Shown here: positions 55,138 through 64,000 of the stretch, piece by piece
Position numbering within the stretch: position 1 is the first letter of the stretch
Layout of the letters: each line of letters starts with the position of its first letter
DNA from: Tenrec ecaudatus
Taxonomy: Eukaryota; Chordata; Mammalia; Afrosoricida; Tenrecidae
Direction: 5' to 3'
DNA: 64,000 bases
Assembly: GCF_050624435.1 (NCBI RefSeq)
Contig: NC_134539.1
Span: forward strand, 49,632,001 to 49,696,000
Program-made: the position numbers and the translations under genes
Notes under the pieces: generated by a model
What the model saw: the letters and a program-made list of their open reading frames with translations, nothing else
What the model was told of the DNA's origin: nothing
Database searches by the model: none

Positions 55138-55519
55138 CTCTGGGGGGTTTCTGATTGCTTATTGCCAGTATGTAGGAAAGCTAGTGATCTTTTTAGTGAT
55201 TTTGTTTTACATCTAGCTACCTTACTGAATTCTTAACATTTTTAAAATCAGTTTTTCAGCACATTATTGGCTTAGAAAATATAAAGGAAATCACTTTTTT
55301 TGTTGTTGCAAGTCTCAAAGCATTCTTTCAAAACTAATTTTTCCATTTTATTGTAGGACCTATGGAAATTCTTCCTAAAATAAAATTCTTAATAAAATGG
55401 GGCATTCTTACCTGCTTCTTTACTAAAGGGACTAGATCTAATATTTTCTCACTAAATGTACTTGCTGCTGGTTTCTTGAGTTAGTTTTTTTCTATTCATT
55501 GCATAGTCATGTGATTCCT

Positions 55520-55520
<1 letters not shown>

Positions 55521-55558
<38 letters not shown>
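55521..55558 (+). repeat. (GT)n microsatellite
   Basis: About 18 uninterrupted GT units. Confidence 0.95.
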
Positions 55559-55560
<2 letters not shown>

Positions 55561-55572
55561 GCACGTCAGTGG

Positions 55573-55650
55573 CAGGAACTCAGGTGGCATAGTGCACTAT
55601 GCATTGGGCTGCACACCACCTGCTGGTCTGCGGGGGAAGGATGGGATTTG
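55573..55650 (+). repeat. AfroSINE head fragment
   Basis: CAGGTGGCATAGTGCACTAT, GCATTGGGCTGCACACCACC; the 3' half is missing. Confidence 0.55.
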
Positions 55651-55886
55651 GATGTAAAATAAGGAACAGCACTTGGGGCTCTTAAAATATCTGATGACAT
55701 CTATTGAAATGATCCTTTGACTTCTGCATTATCTTTTGAGATAATCCATCGTTTTATTCATGTACTATTGACCAATACTTACTTGTCTATGTAGGATAAA
55801 CCCTGGGTGGTTGTCGGTTCATTTTGCTAAGGTTCTATATGGAATTTTGGGTTCATTATTTTCCTTTTATTTCATTTTTTCCATTT

Positions 55887-56005
55887 TATTGGCACTTAAT
55901 TCACAAACCATACAATTCAATATTTCAGTCCCTATCAAGAAGAGCTAGACAAAAAAGGTTGTACAATCACTACCACAATCAATTTTTACTCTCTATTTCT
56001 TGACT
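55887..56005 (-). mobile_element. L1 3' UTR fragment, antisense
   Basis: TTATTGGCACTTAATTCACA, AACCATACAATTCAATATTT, GGTTGTACAATCACTACCAC: antisense L1 3' end. Confidence 0.7.
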
Positions 56006-56277
56006 TCAGTTGTAATGGTTTAGGTTTCTTTTGTTCAATTTCATTTTCATTCAAGTTTTAATTCCTGTTTCTAATTGATTGTTTATAATTATATTTTCTG
56101 TGATAAGATTTAATTAGTGTCTGTTATTTTCATCTGAACAAGGAGAGGCACTTAGGCTTACTTTTACTTCCCAGTTTAGATTTTATTAAATCATCTTGTA
56201 TGTGATTTTCCGACTCTGGTTAATCATTTCATTGTGGTTTTTGATACCCCTTTCATCTTAGGAATCCTTTCTTAATG

Positions 56278-56823
56278 TGTCAGTCCGGGTAGACTGGAGA
56301 AACAAATTCATGGGCACTCGTGTGTACAGGAAAGAGCTTCATATATCAGAGCAATTGAATATTGAGAAAACACCCCAGCCCAGTCCAGATCACGTCCATA
56401 AGTCCAGTATTAGCCCACCTGTCCGATAGCAACCTATAAAACTCTCTTCAGACTCACAAAACACATGCAATGACACCAAATGCAGGACAATGACAGGCCA
56501 GTGGGTGGGAAGTCTTGTGGCTCCCATGGCAGGAGAAGTAGCAGCGCTGGCAGCGGTTTCCATGTGGCTCCTCCAGTTCCCAAGGTGCAGGGCCTATCAG
56601 CATAGCGCCATGTGTCGTCAGTAGAGCGTCTCTCTCAGGGAGTGAGCAGAGAGTGTGTCTCCTGCCTCCAAGGAGGAAATACAGGCGTTCCCAGAATCCT
56701 CAGGGGGAGGCCAGGCCCACACAGATGCCTCATTGGCTATAACCCGATTGACGGACTAGACTCCACCCCTTCTCTCCCAATTCTCAAGTCCCAAATTGAT
56801 GCCAGGTTATGTAACTACCACAC
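56278..56823. repeat. LTR-like repeat family A, copy 3 (fossil, longest)
   Basis: Begins TGTCAGTCCGGGTAGACTGG and ends near GTAACTACCACA, about 545 bp. GAGAAACAAATTCATGGGCA, CAGCCCAGTCCAGATCACG and GGCCAGTGGGTGGGAAGTCT align in order with copies 1 and 2. TG...CA termini support an LTR origin. No internal region is seen. Confidence 0.55.
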
Positions 56824-57289
56824 TTAACTGCTTCAAACATCGTAGTAGCGCCCCTCCATCATTAAAAACATTTTTTAAAGCATTATTGCTATTTGTATTT
56901 TCAGTTTGCTGCATTATTTCTTTAAAGGGGTGAGGGAGAAAAGGCTGAATGGTCTGCATTACTCCCTTCTCATCTAAACAGTCCTCTGGCTGAGTTTCAC
57001 CCGTAAGACAAGTTTCTAGAGATTGCTGTAGCACCCCTCCCACCTCCCAGGTGTGGAAGCTTAATTTGTAATGCCTCAAAACTGGAAACAACACATTTAA
57101 AAGATTGACGATGGTCAAAGTGGGATTGAGAATCATCTTTTCGAGATAAAACTTCTCTAAATAAATAAAATAACCATCCATTGAAGTGTGTGATTCGGTA
57201 AGGTTTGGCAGCTGTATGTAGAGATTTTTTGCTTCTCATTTCAGCTTTAATGACTTCTCATTTTCCTATCACACCTCCCATAACCTGAT

Positions 57290-57620
57290 TATTAACAGAT
57301 GCTTACAGCTGTTTCTTCGTTCATCAGCACACGAAGGTTCCAAAAGCGCTGTTCCATCTTAATTGTGAAGGTCGACTCATCTTTGAGAAGGAGAAGCTTC
57401 CTGAGTCGTAGTTTGCCCTCCATCAGACAGTGCTCTGCTGCTACCTGTAAAGTTGTCAGTGGCTGTGTTTTTCAGAAAGGGACCACCACTTTCTTTCCCT
57501 AGTCTGGCTTAGTCTGGAAGCTTGTAGAAACCTTTCCACCGTGGGTATTTGGAATGCTCCACCTGCTGGTATTTGAAATACTGGTGATATTGCAGCATGC
57601 AAGCCACTACAGTTAAAATA
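57290..57620 (-). mobile_element. RTE LINE 5' region, antisense
   Basis: ATTAACAGATGCTTACAGCT, GGTCGACTCATCTTTGAGAA, CTAGTCTGGCTTAGTCTGGA, CCTGCTGGTATTTGAAATAC, CAGCATGCAAGCC: the 5' UTR and start of an Afrotherian RTE read backwards. The body is not adjacent. Confidence 0.65.
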
Positions 57621-58199
57621 GAAACGTGGTATTATGTCTCCTGGTTCTGTGTGCTGTCGTCCTTCACGTATGTGGTTCTTCCCGGCTGTCTGTCCTAAAG
57701 TTGGAAGCAGCCTTTGTTCAAAGCTGCAGTCATGGGAAGGCTCAGCTGGGCTAGATGCTCACTTGTGGCTGGCAGTTGACTGGTGATTGGAGTCATTGCT
57801 CAGGGCGTCTCTGTGTGTGGTTTGGGGAAGGGACCCGGAGGGGGTGTCCCTACAAAGACTTCCCCGAGAGGAAATCCAGGGGTAGGGCACATGCAGGGCT
57901 GTGCCCAGAGTTGGCACAGTGTCACCTTTGCTGCATTCTATTCATCCACGAAGTCACAGAACCCATCCAGATTCAACAGGGTGAGTGGGTAGCCTCTTGG
58001 TGGGGAAGAAGCTAGGGTACATTGCAGAGCAGTAGGTGGAATGGGAGATTTATGACCTATTTTGGAAACCAAACCTGCACATACTATGCTGGCCTCTGAT
58101 ATAAAGGCAATAACTAACAGGTTCATGGCTTCCTCAGTAGCAGAATCAGGTAGCTAAATAGGCAATGGCAGTGCAGATGATGTGTTAATTCTGAAAGGG

Positions 58200-58450
58200 C
58201 TAGGCACAGACTCAATTGGGTGCAGATTGCTGATGCTGGGGGGTGGACGTAGAGGACAGTTGAAAAAGGATGCACCCTGATCCTGGAGGGTGTAACCCTG
58301 GAGCCGAGTCTTGAAGAGCAAATGGGCATTTGCTCGATAAAGGAGGAAGACGACACGGAGGGAAAGGGAGTATTCCATGTCGCGACGTGGTGGCTGTACA
58401 AGAGCTCATGGCACTTTGGGAGAGATGCTGGGAGACCAAGGATTGGCACA
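58200..58450 (+). repeat. ancient mammalian repeat, diverged
   Basis: GAGTCTTGAAGAGCAAATGG and GGGAAAGGGAGTATTCCATG resemble the block also seen near 37190. Weak. Confidence 0.35.
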
Positions 58451-58869
58451 CATGTACCACTTTCAGATCTGTGACTCCTTGGTCTTGCCTGGCTGGCGGG
58501 CCTGAAGCCAGTTCTATTCAAGAGTGAATTGGTGGTTGACTTAGATGCCCCTGAGGGGTGGCATCCAAGATGGATGGGGCAAAGGGGGGTTATGGAAAGA
58601 GCTCACAAACCCCACTTTAGGATCCTGTCTTAAATAGTCTTCACTCCTTATCATGCATTGCCCCTTCTGTCCCTCTCAGTCTGCAGCTTCAGTGAGCACA
58701 CAGAAAAGACTAGACCCCGGCTGGGAAATGAGAACTCAAGTAGGAGTCCTGCTCTGTGTGAGGCAGTCGGCTGAGCATTTTCACACTTTTTATTTTTCTC
58801 ATTCGATATTCTTCAAGGCATGCAGAAGGATCTCTTTGGCTGTGACTGATTAAACTATCTTAAAATCCC

Positions 58870-59001
58870 AGAAAACCACACTCACTGCTGTTGAGTCAGT
58901 GCTGACTCATTGACTCCCCCGGCCACCTGTGGGTTTCTGAGACTAATTGTTTTCGGGAGTAGGACGCCCAGTCTTTTTCCCCCAAGAAGCTGCTGGTGAT
59001 T
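58870..59001 (-). repeat. AfroSINE, antisense, partial
   Basis: CACTGCTGTTGAGTCAGTGC, GGGTTTCTGAGACTAATTG, AAGAAGCTGCTGGTGATTTG. Confidence 0.7.
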
Positions 59002-59206
59002 TGGGAAGAAAGGCAAGAAGCCTGGGATCTCTAGCTAGTGAGGAGTGGGTTGTAAGCAATTAATATGGCCCTTCCAGCCATACTCCCTTCGGTGATACAA
59101 GTCTGGATTCCATTCGCCTGCAGCTGACAAACAGGATGAGGATGAGTTCTGGCCTTTGTCGAGGATGTGACCGCATTCTTTGTGTGATGTTTATGCTGGT
59201 CGCTGG

Positions 59207-59415
59207 TACTGCGCTCTGGTGGTATAGTAGTTACAACGTGAGGCCTGCTAACTGCAAGGTCAGCAGTTCCAAACCACCAGCCACTCCATGGGAGGAAGGT
59301 GGGCCTTTCCACTCCTGTGAAGAGATACAGTCTTGGAAACTCACAAGGGCAATTCTACCCTGCCCTATAGGGTTGCTATGAGTTGGCATCAATATGATGG
59401 CAGTGAATTTTGTTT
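59207..59415 (+). repeat. AfroSINE
   Basis: GGTGGTATAGTAGTTACAAC, CAAGGTCAGCAGTTCCAAAC, GATACAGTCTTGGAAACTCA, CTATAGGGTTGCTATGAGTT, GATGGCAGTGAATTTTGTTT. Full length and well preserved. Confidence 0.88.
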
Positions 59416-60271
59416 AGCTACTTATAGTGGTTATAAGGATTATATGCTACAGCTGAGAGGGCAAAGAAACCTGTTTCTAAAGTAGCCCGGGAAAAAGCCT
59501 GGCTGACAGATTACTAGGAGGGGCCAATGCCTACCGGAAACATCGTGCCAGAGGCCCCAGGTGATTTATGCATAAATAAGATACAGTCCAGGGGTGGAGA
59601 GTAGATTGTATTGGGGTCAAATTGGTACCATGTATTTCCCACCAAACGACCTTCCCCTGCCTGGGTCTGATAAGAAGGTGGGGAAGATACTGATGGGATT
59701 CGCCTGTGAGGAATGGTGAGCAGGACTCCCTGCAACATCGCACTGCCACGTCTAAAATGAGCCCTCTGAGAAGCCAGGGGTGTGATTTCATCACCTGCAA
59801 GAGCCAGATGTCCAGGGACTCCTCTGGCCCGGCTCCGGCTTACCCCTGCCTGACCTTCAGGTGCTGCACTGAATAGCCCCCACCATTGCATGAGACGTTT
59901 CCTCAAATATTTGTGACCTCTGTGGGATACTGCAGGGATGCACAGGGCCCAGACACTAGGGACTATACTGCTCAAAGGAGGGGGGGGGAGAGGCTTTTCC
60001 AATATTCAACTCCTTGGGACTAATTTGGTGTTAATCTTACAAAAGAAATTGTTAACATTGTCCTCCATGTTTTCAAACCCGTGCTTCAGGATATATGGCC
60101 AAGATGGTGGCTTGGTGTGGGTTGGGAGCTGACCCCTTCTCAGACTAGTGAGCGCTGAGTTTCTAGTTTATAGATGTGGGGCTTTGCCGGCCTACCTTCT
60201 TGAGACAGACACATACTATTCCTCCAAGTACTGAGACTGGCTCTGTGTGTGTGTATATGCTTTTGCATCTA

Positions 60272-60370
60272 ATGGTTTAATTGACATATAATTAATTCAT
60301 GTGCCATACGATGCAGTGGTTTGACTATTAAGAGAGTCATGCCATCATGACTGCAATCAAGTTGAGAATA
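60272..60370 (-). mobile_element. L1 3' UTR fragment, antisense
   Basis: GGTTTAATTGACATATAATT, CATGTGCCATACGATGCAGT, antisense L1 3' end. Confidence 0.55.
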
Positions 60371-61195
60371 TTCACTTTTGCATTTGCAGGGTACATGTCT
60401 GTGGCTGTGTATGCCTGTCTCTGTACAAACATGGATAGGTGTGTGGCCAAGCACAGTGAGGGTGGGGGCAAGCCCCATCAGAGCCTCAAGCTCCTTTGGT
60501 TACAGAGAAACCGGAACCCTGCTTGTCCAGGCCTAAGGGCAGGTCCAGGCATTCCAGTGTCCTGAACAACACCTTGATCTGTGGGTTTACTGATGGGAGC
60601 CGGAAAGGGGACCCTCGAGACTGCTTGCACTGAGTGAAGCCGATACATTTACATCTGAACCCAGAAAGAATGAGTTTCCCCGCCTCCTCTCTGTGGGCCC
60701 GCTCTCTTGGTGTAGTATCGCCATTGTGCCCAGAAGTAAACATGTTCCTCATGTCTGGCTTTGGCTCAGCATTTTGCTGACTTCCTGTGTGTCCTCTGCT
60801 TCCGTGGGTGATTTTGAGGATGAGCTGCTTTCCTGAATCTTGGGGTTTCATAGTGAGATGAAGTCCATGGTGTATAACTATCACCACCTGTTGTTAGTCA
60901 CAGGTGACGGAGGAGAAACCCTGGGTCACTGATCACAAACGCACGTGGCCAATGTACTCTGCGTGTCTGTCCTCAGCCTAGACACCGGTGACTCCAGGGG
61001 AGGCCATCCAGGCTGAAGGTGACATGTAACTCACATTATTGTTATTACCAGCACAGCTAAGCTAGTTCAGCCGTCACAGGGCCCTTCTGGGCATAACGTA
61101 GTCAGTCGCCTCCCCGCCCAGGTGCTCCCTCCTTGTTCACAAATCCTTTAAGCTTTGTAAGCTGTGAAGAAGTCATTTCCTTTTGTTGTTGTTTC

Positions 61196-61196
61196 T

Positions 61197-61290
<94 letters not shown>

Positions 61291-61314
61291 CAGACAGACA
61301 CAGACAGAGACAGG
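61196..61314 (+). repeat. compound (GT)n(GA)n(CAGA)n microsatellite
   Basis: About 12 GT units, 20 GA units, then CAGA-type units with scattered CA extensions. Three phases over about 119 bp. Confidence 0.95.
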
Positions 61315-61487
61315 AGCCTAAGGTGATCCTCTTAACCGATGCTGCTGTGATGGGAGAAATGGGCCCTCGCGCTCGTTTCGTTGGTGGCTGTTGCTGTTGA
61401 ACGGGTCACTGCTGCTTGCTCATCGTGGTTACATCATGAGTTCAGTTTTGTATTGGGCTTTGTCTTTCTTTTCCCCCCTGCTTTTTT

Positions 61488-61521
61488 ACACTTGATCTTA
61501 GCCCAAAGGCCAAGAAGTGCT
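61488..61521 (-). ncRNA. RNU2P: U2 snRNA 5'-end retropseudogene stub
   Basis: On the minus strand AGCACTTCTTGGCCTTTGGG continuing to GATCAAGTGT corresponds to about the first 34 nt of U2 snRNA (human ATCGCTTCTCGGCC...GATCAAGTGT) with a few changes. It is followed directly by AAAAAAG. It stops before the branch-point-recognition sequence. A 3'-truncated U2 copy joined to an A-run is the known form of short U2 pseudogenes made by L1 machinery. Not functional. Confidence 0.8.
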
Positions 61522-62059
61522 TTTTTTGCTGCGTTTTTTCAATCTTGACTTTTAAGACTCGTGTTGACACGAACAACCCATGGTCACGTGTGACCAAGTT
61601 CTCCCCAGTTTGTAGTTCGCCTTTCAGTTGTTTCTCGACGGAGGGAGGAGGGAAAAGTTAAATTTTCAGTCCTTACAGAGTCAGTTTGGGGTTTTGAGTT
61701 TGGGGGAGCCTTTCTCAACCACGAGATCGTATGTGCCGACCATCTCACTCGGGCACAAGCCCAGTAGGACCCCTAGGCCGAATCTGGGGCTCCCCTGTCT
61801 TCCTCCAGCTCAGGAGCTAGGAATGCTTTGCTTTACTTTTAGCTTGACATAAAGACAGCTCACCAGAAGTTGTGAAAATTGACTACTAGGGGGGTGGGCA
61901 CCCTTCCCAATTCTCCACAGTATTAATATCTTGTATAACTAGAGTGCAATGTCAAACCAGATCATTGCCACCGATACAATGCACAGAGCGTATGTGGATT
62001 AAGCCACTTCTACACGCATGTGTGTGCTTATTTACATCTATGGAGATTTATGACGTGGA

Positions 62060-62210
62060 TTTCTGTAGCCATCACTACCGTAATCCAGATCGATAGAGAG
62101 CTGTTTGTCAGCACAGGCCCCCTTCATGTTACCCTTTATAGCTGTATACTCCTCCTTTCCACCTCCATCTGTAGTCCCTAGCAACTATTCTTCTTAGGAA
62201 AGTTTTAAAA
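62060..62210 (-). mobile_element. possible L1 3' UTR fragment, antisense
   Basis: GTAGCCATCACTACCGTAAT followed by CATGTTACCCTTTATAGC and TAGTCCCTAGCAACTATTC resembles the antisense L1 3' UTR. Diverged. Confidence 0.45.
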
Positions 62211-62559
62211 TGCTTAAATGACTGAACACAACTCTTACATGGATAATTAATGTGAAATTCACATCTCTGTGTTTATGGAAACACAGACACATTCACTCGT
62301 CTATGGCTGTGTTGAATTGAATCGTTACAGCAAACATTGGGTGAGCCACAGAGCCTTAAATACTTACTTAGCTGGTATAGAAAAGATTTGCTGAATGACT
62401 CATAAGATTAATCCTCATCATATATGTATCAGTTATCTACAGACATAAGAAAAATAAAACAAGACCATATGTATAAAACCTCATGTTTCTTTCATTTCTG
62501 CACTGGACACCCGAAAAGGTTCTAAAAGTTTCCTATCTTAGTTATTCGTGTTGCCCTGA

Positions 62560-62920
62560 AAGTAGTGGCACAGATGAGTGACTTTAAAGAACAGAGGAAA
62601 TGGATTTTCTCACTGTGCCCGAGGCTGAGTCAGGACTCAGGACCTGAGATCTTCGCTTTGCTCTTTCTGCTTCCAGTGGCCCATCAGCAGTCCTTGGGGT
62701 TCCTGAGTTTGTAGCTGCATCTGTCTCCACCCATCTTCCTCTTCCCTGTCCTAACCACACTTGTCATAACTTACAAGTGATTAGATTTAGAATCTACCCT
62801 ATTCTGGTATGACCTTATTAACACAACGAAAACCTTATTTCTAAATAGAGCAATATTTTATACAGATAGGGATTAAGATTTCAGCCCCAATTTTGGAAGA
62901 CAGTGTAGTTCAGAGCATCA
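62560..62920 (-). mobile_element. fossil MaLR-like LTR, antisense
   Basis: A TAAAGAACAGAGGAAATGGA start, GGATTTTCTCACTGTGCC, CTTCCAGTGGCCCATCAGCA and GGTATGACCTTATTAACAC are in the antisense order of old MaLR-type repeats. Broken and ancient. Confidence 0.45.
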
Positions 62921-63346
62921 GCATTTGTGGACTAATCTATCCTTTCCTCACTATTTGGAGTTTCATAGTGAAGCCCTAGCTGTTTGATCATTGTGTGACA
63001 GAATGAGTCACCAAGCTGTATGATCAGGAGATGGATTTACCAAAGGTTTCTGGAGCTGAGGGCCCCTGACCCTCGGCCCCCCACATTCACGCTGAATAAG
63101 AGAGCTGCTGTCAGATTGACTCCTAAGGGCAGATACTATGGGGCCGTCATGTTTTATTTTTCTTGAGCCTATGGATTACTGATGGCCAAATGGACCGCTC
63201 ATGGTGTCTGCTACTTTCGGGTAGCCTTTCTTTGGAGCTGGCTGATTGTGAAAATCCCTTGATAGAAGTGACCAACTTAATTTCCCTGACATTAGTAAGC
63301 CAGCCATCTCAATGTTTTAAGACACGTTTATGAATGACCAGACAGG

Positions 63347-63391
63347 GTGGTGGTGGTGGTGATGGTGGTGGTGATGGTGGGGGTGGCGGTT
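63347..63391 (+). repeat. (GGT)n-rich microsatellite
   Basis: GGTGGTGGTGGTGGTGATGG and related triplets over about 45 bp. It opens a frame of glycine or valine runs that is not a gene. Confidence 0.9.
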
Positions 63392-64000
63392 GTAGGGCTC
63401 GGTGGGGCTCTCTGGAGTGCATGTTTAGTGAGGTCTCCTGTGTTCAGGGAGGTAAGTGGGAGATGGCTCCTCGTCTCTGCTCTAGAATCTTGGGTCTGGA
63501 CTCCAGGCTTGCCTCTGTGTGTCATTCCTCACTGTCACGTTGGACCCTTCAGCTGATCTCCCCACAGACTTGTTTTGGGGTTAAATGATGCAGCCTGTCA
63601 ACTGACTTGCACAGAAATTATGAACAGAAACGTAATTAATCGTTCCTTGATTTACAGATGTGTGTGTATAGACTGCTATGAAACGGGTAGGTTTGTCTTC
63701 AATTCTTGTAATGTTTCTTAGTGGGGTTTGCTTTGGTGTCTGTGATGGTAGTGGTAGAGTGTGTGTGTGTGTGTACACATATGTACATGCATGTACTTGA
63801 GTCAGCACACCCAGTACAAAGAAGCTGGCTACCCTTCCCCTTTTGCTCTCTGCTGAGGCTGGACTTGGGTGGCGCCCGGCAAGCCCTCTGACTAGGTGTT
63901 GGGCTGGGCAGTGACGGCGGCTGTGAGCTGTTAGGCATCTGGGTTCCTTAAATGAACTACGGTGCAGTATTGTCCGTGCGAGTTCCCGTTTCTAACTCAA

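Larger units (their letters stand above)
33863..64000 (+). other. SNX30: SNX30 intron 1 (to window end)
   Basis: No sequence encoding the next SNX30 segment (DLILPNGGTPAG ... DGETRDLFVIVDD) was found, so the rest of the window is read as intron 1. Repeats inside are listed separately. 34170-36900, 43100-43990, 51020-52000, 52680-53440 and 63000-64000 contain nothing else I can name apart from microsatellites. Confidence 0.75.

Noticed and set aside
61164-61400. 78-codon frame of Cys/Val, Arg/Glu and Thr/Asp/Arg runs
   Set aside because: Translation of the compound microsatellite.
33863-64000. Further SNX30 exons
   Set aside because: No frame encoding DLILPNGG, DGETRDLF or PX-domain motifs such as RRRYQDFDWL was found.
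1-64000. CRISPR arrays, operons, toxin-antitoxin or phage systems
   Set aside because: No regularly spaced direct repeats of CRISPR size, no prokaryotic gene organisation; intronic and repeat content is that of a mammalian nuclear genome.

Overview
The window is a piece of mammalian nuclear genome. It is AT-leaning, gene-poor and packed with interspersed repeats, with two CpG islands. Three things point to Afrotheria, most probably a tenrec: many copies of the tRNA-derived AfroSINE in all states of decay; a BovB/RTE-type LINE whose 3' tail resembles the AfroSINE tail; and SPIN (Space Invader) hAT elements, reported in tenrec among a few unrelated tetrapods. The species call is inference; the repeat families are read from sequence and memory of their consensus sequences.

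Layout. 1-10.3 kb is repeat-rich DNA that I read as intron 1 of a minus-strand gene whose promoter is the CpG island at about 10.07-10.69 kb. From remembered human 9q32 gene order (INIP on minus, then SNX30 on plus) this is probably INIP; only a non-coding first exon and a splice donor could lie here. 10.7-32.9 kb is intergenic: a long nested RTE LINE (about 11-14 kb), a decayed mariner (about 18.7-19.5 kb), an intronless IGBP1 retrocopy with an intact 332-codon frame on the minus strand (22.1-23.1 kb), a Tigger-like fragment and many SINEs. 32.9-34.2 kb is the SNX30 CpG island with coding exon 1 (33707-33862, plus strand). Everything from 33863 to 64000 is read as SNX30 intron 1; I found no further SNX30 exon. 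The intron holds a VAMP8 processed pseudogene (47.6-48.3 kb), a SPIN element (54.9-55.1 kb), a U2 snRNA stub (61.5 kb), fossil LTRs and microsatellites.

The commonest lineage-specific repeat is a family with a purine/G-rich tract and a 3' end reading like CCCCTAATAAAATGTTTAAA. It is variably 5'-truncated and flanked by 10-16 bp target-site duplications, which are hallmarks of L1-type target-primed reverse transcription. Most of the informative biology here is a record of insertion events: nested insertions, one 25-bp insertion, one insertion with an inverted copy of its own flank at the junction, and two host-gene retrocopies with recognisable duplications.

I saw no CRISPR, operon, phage or new multi-gene system. 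The most notable items are the intact IGBP1 retrogene, the DNA transposons with a likely history of horizontal transfer, and the unusual insertion junctions. Repeat boundaries are by eye and may be off by 5-30 bp.
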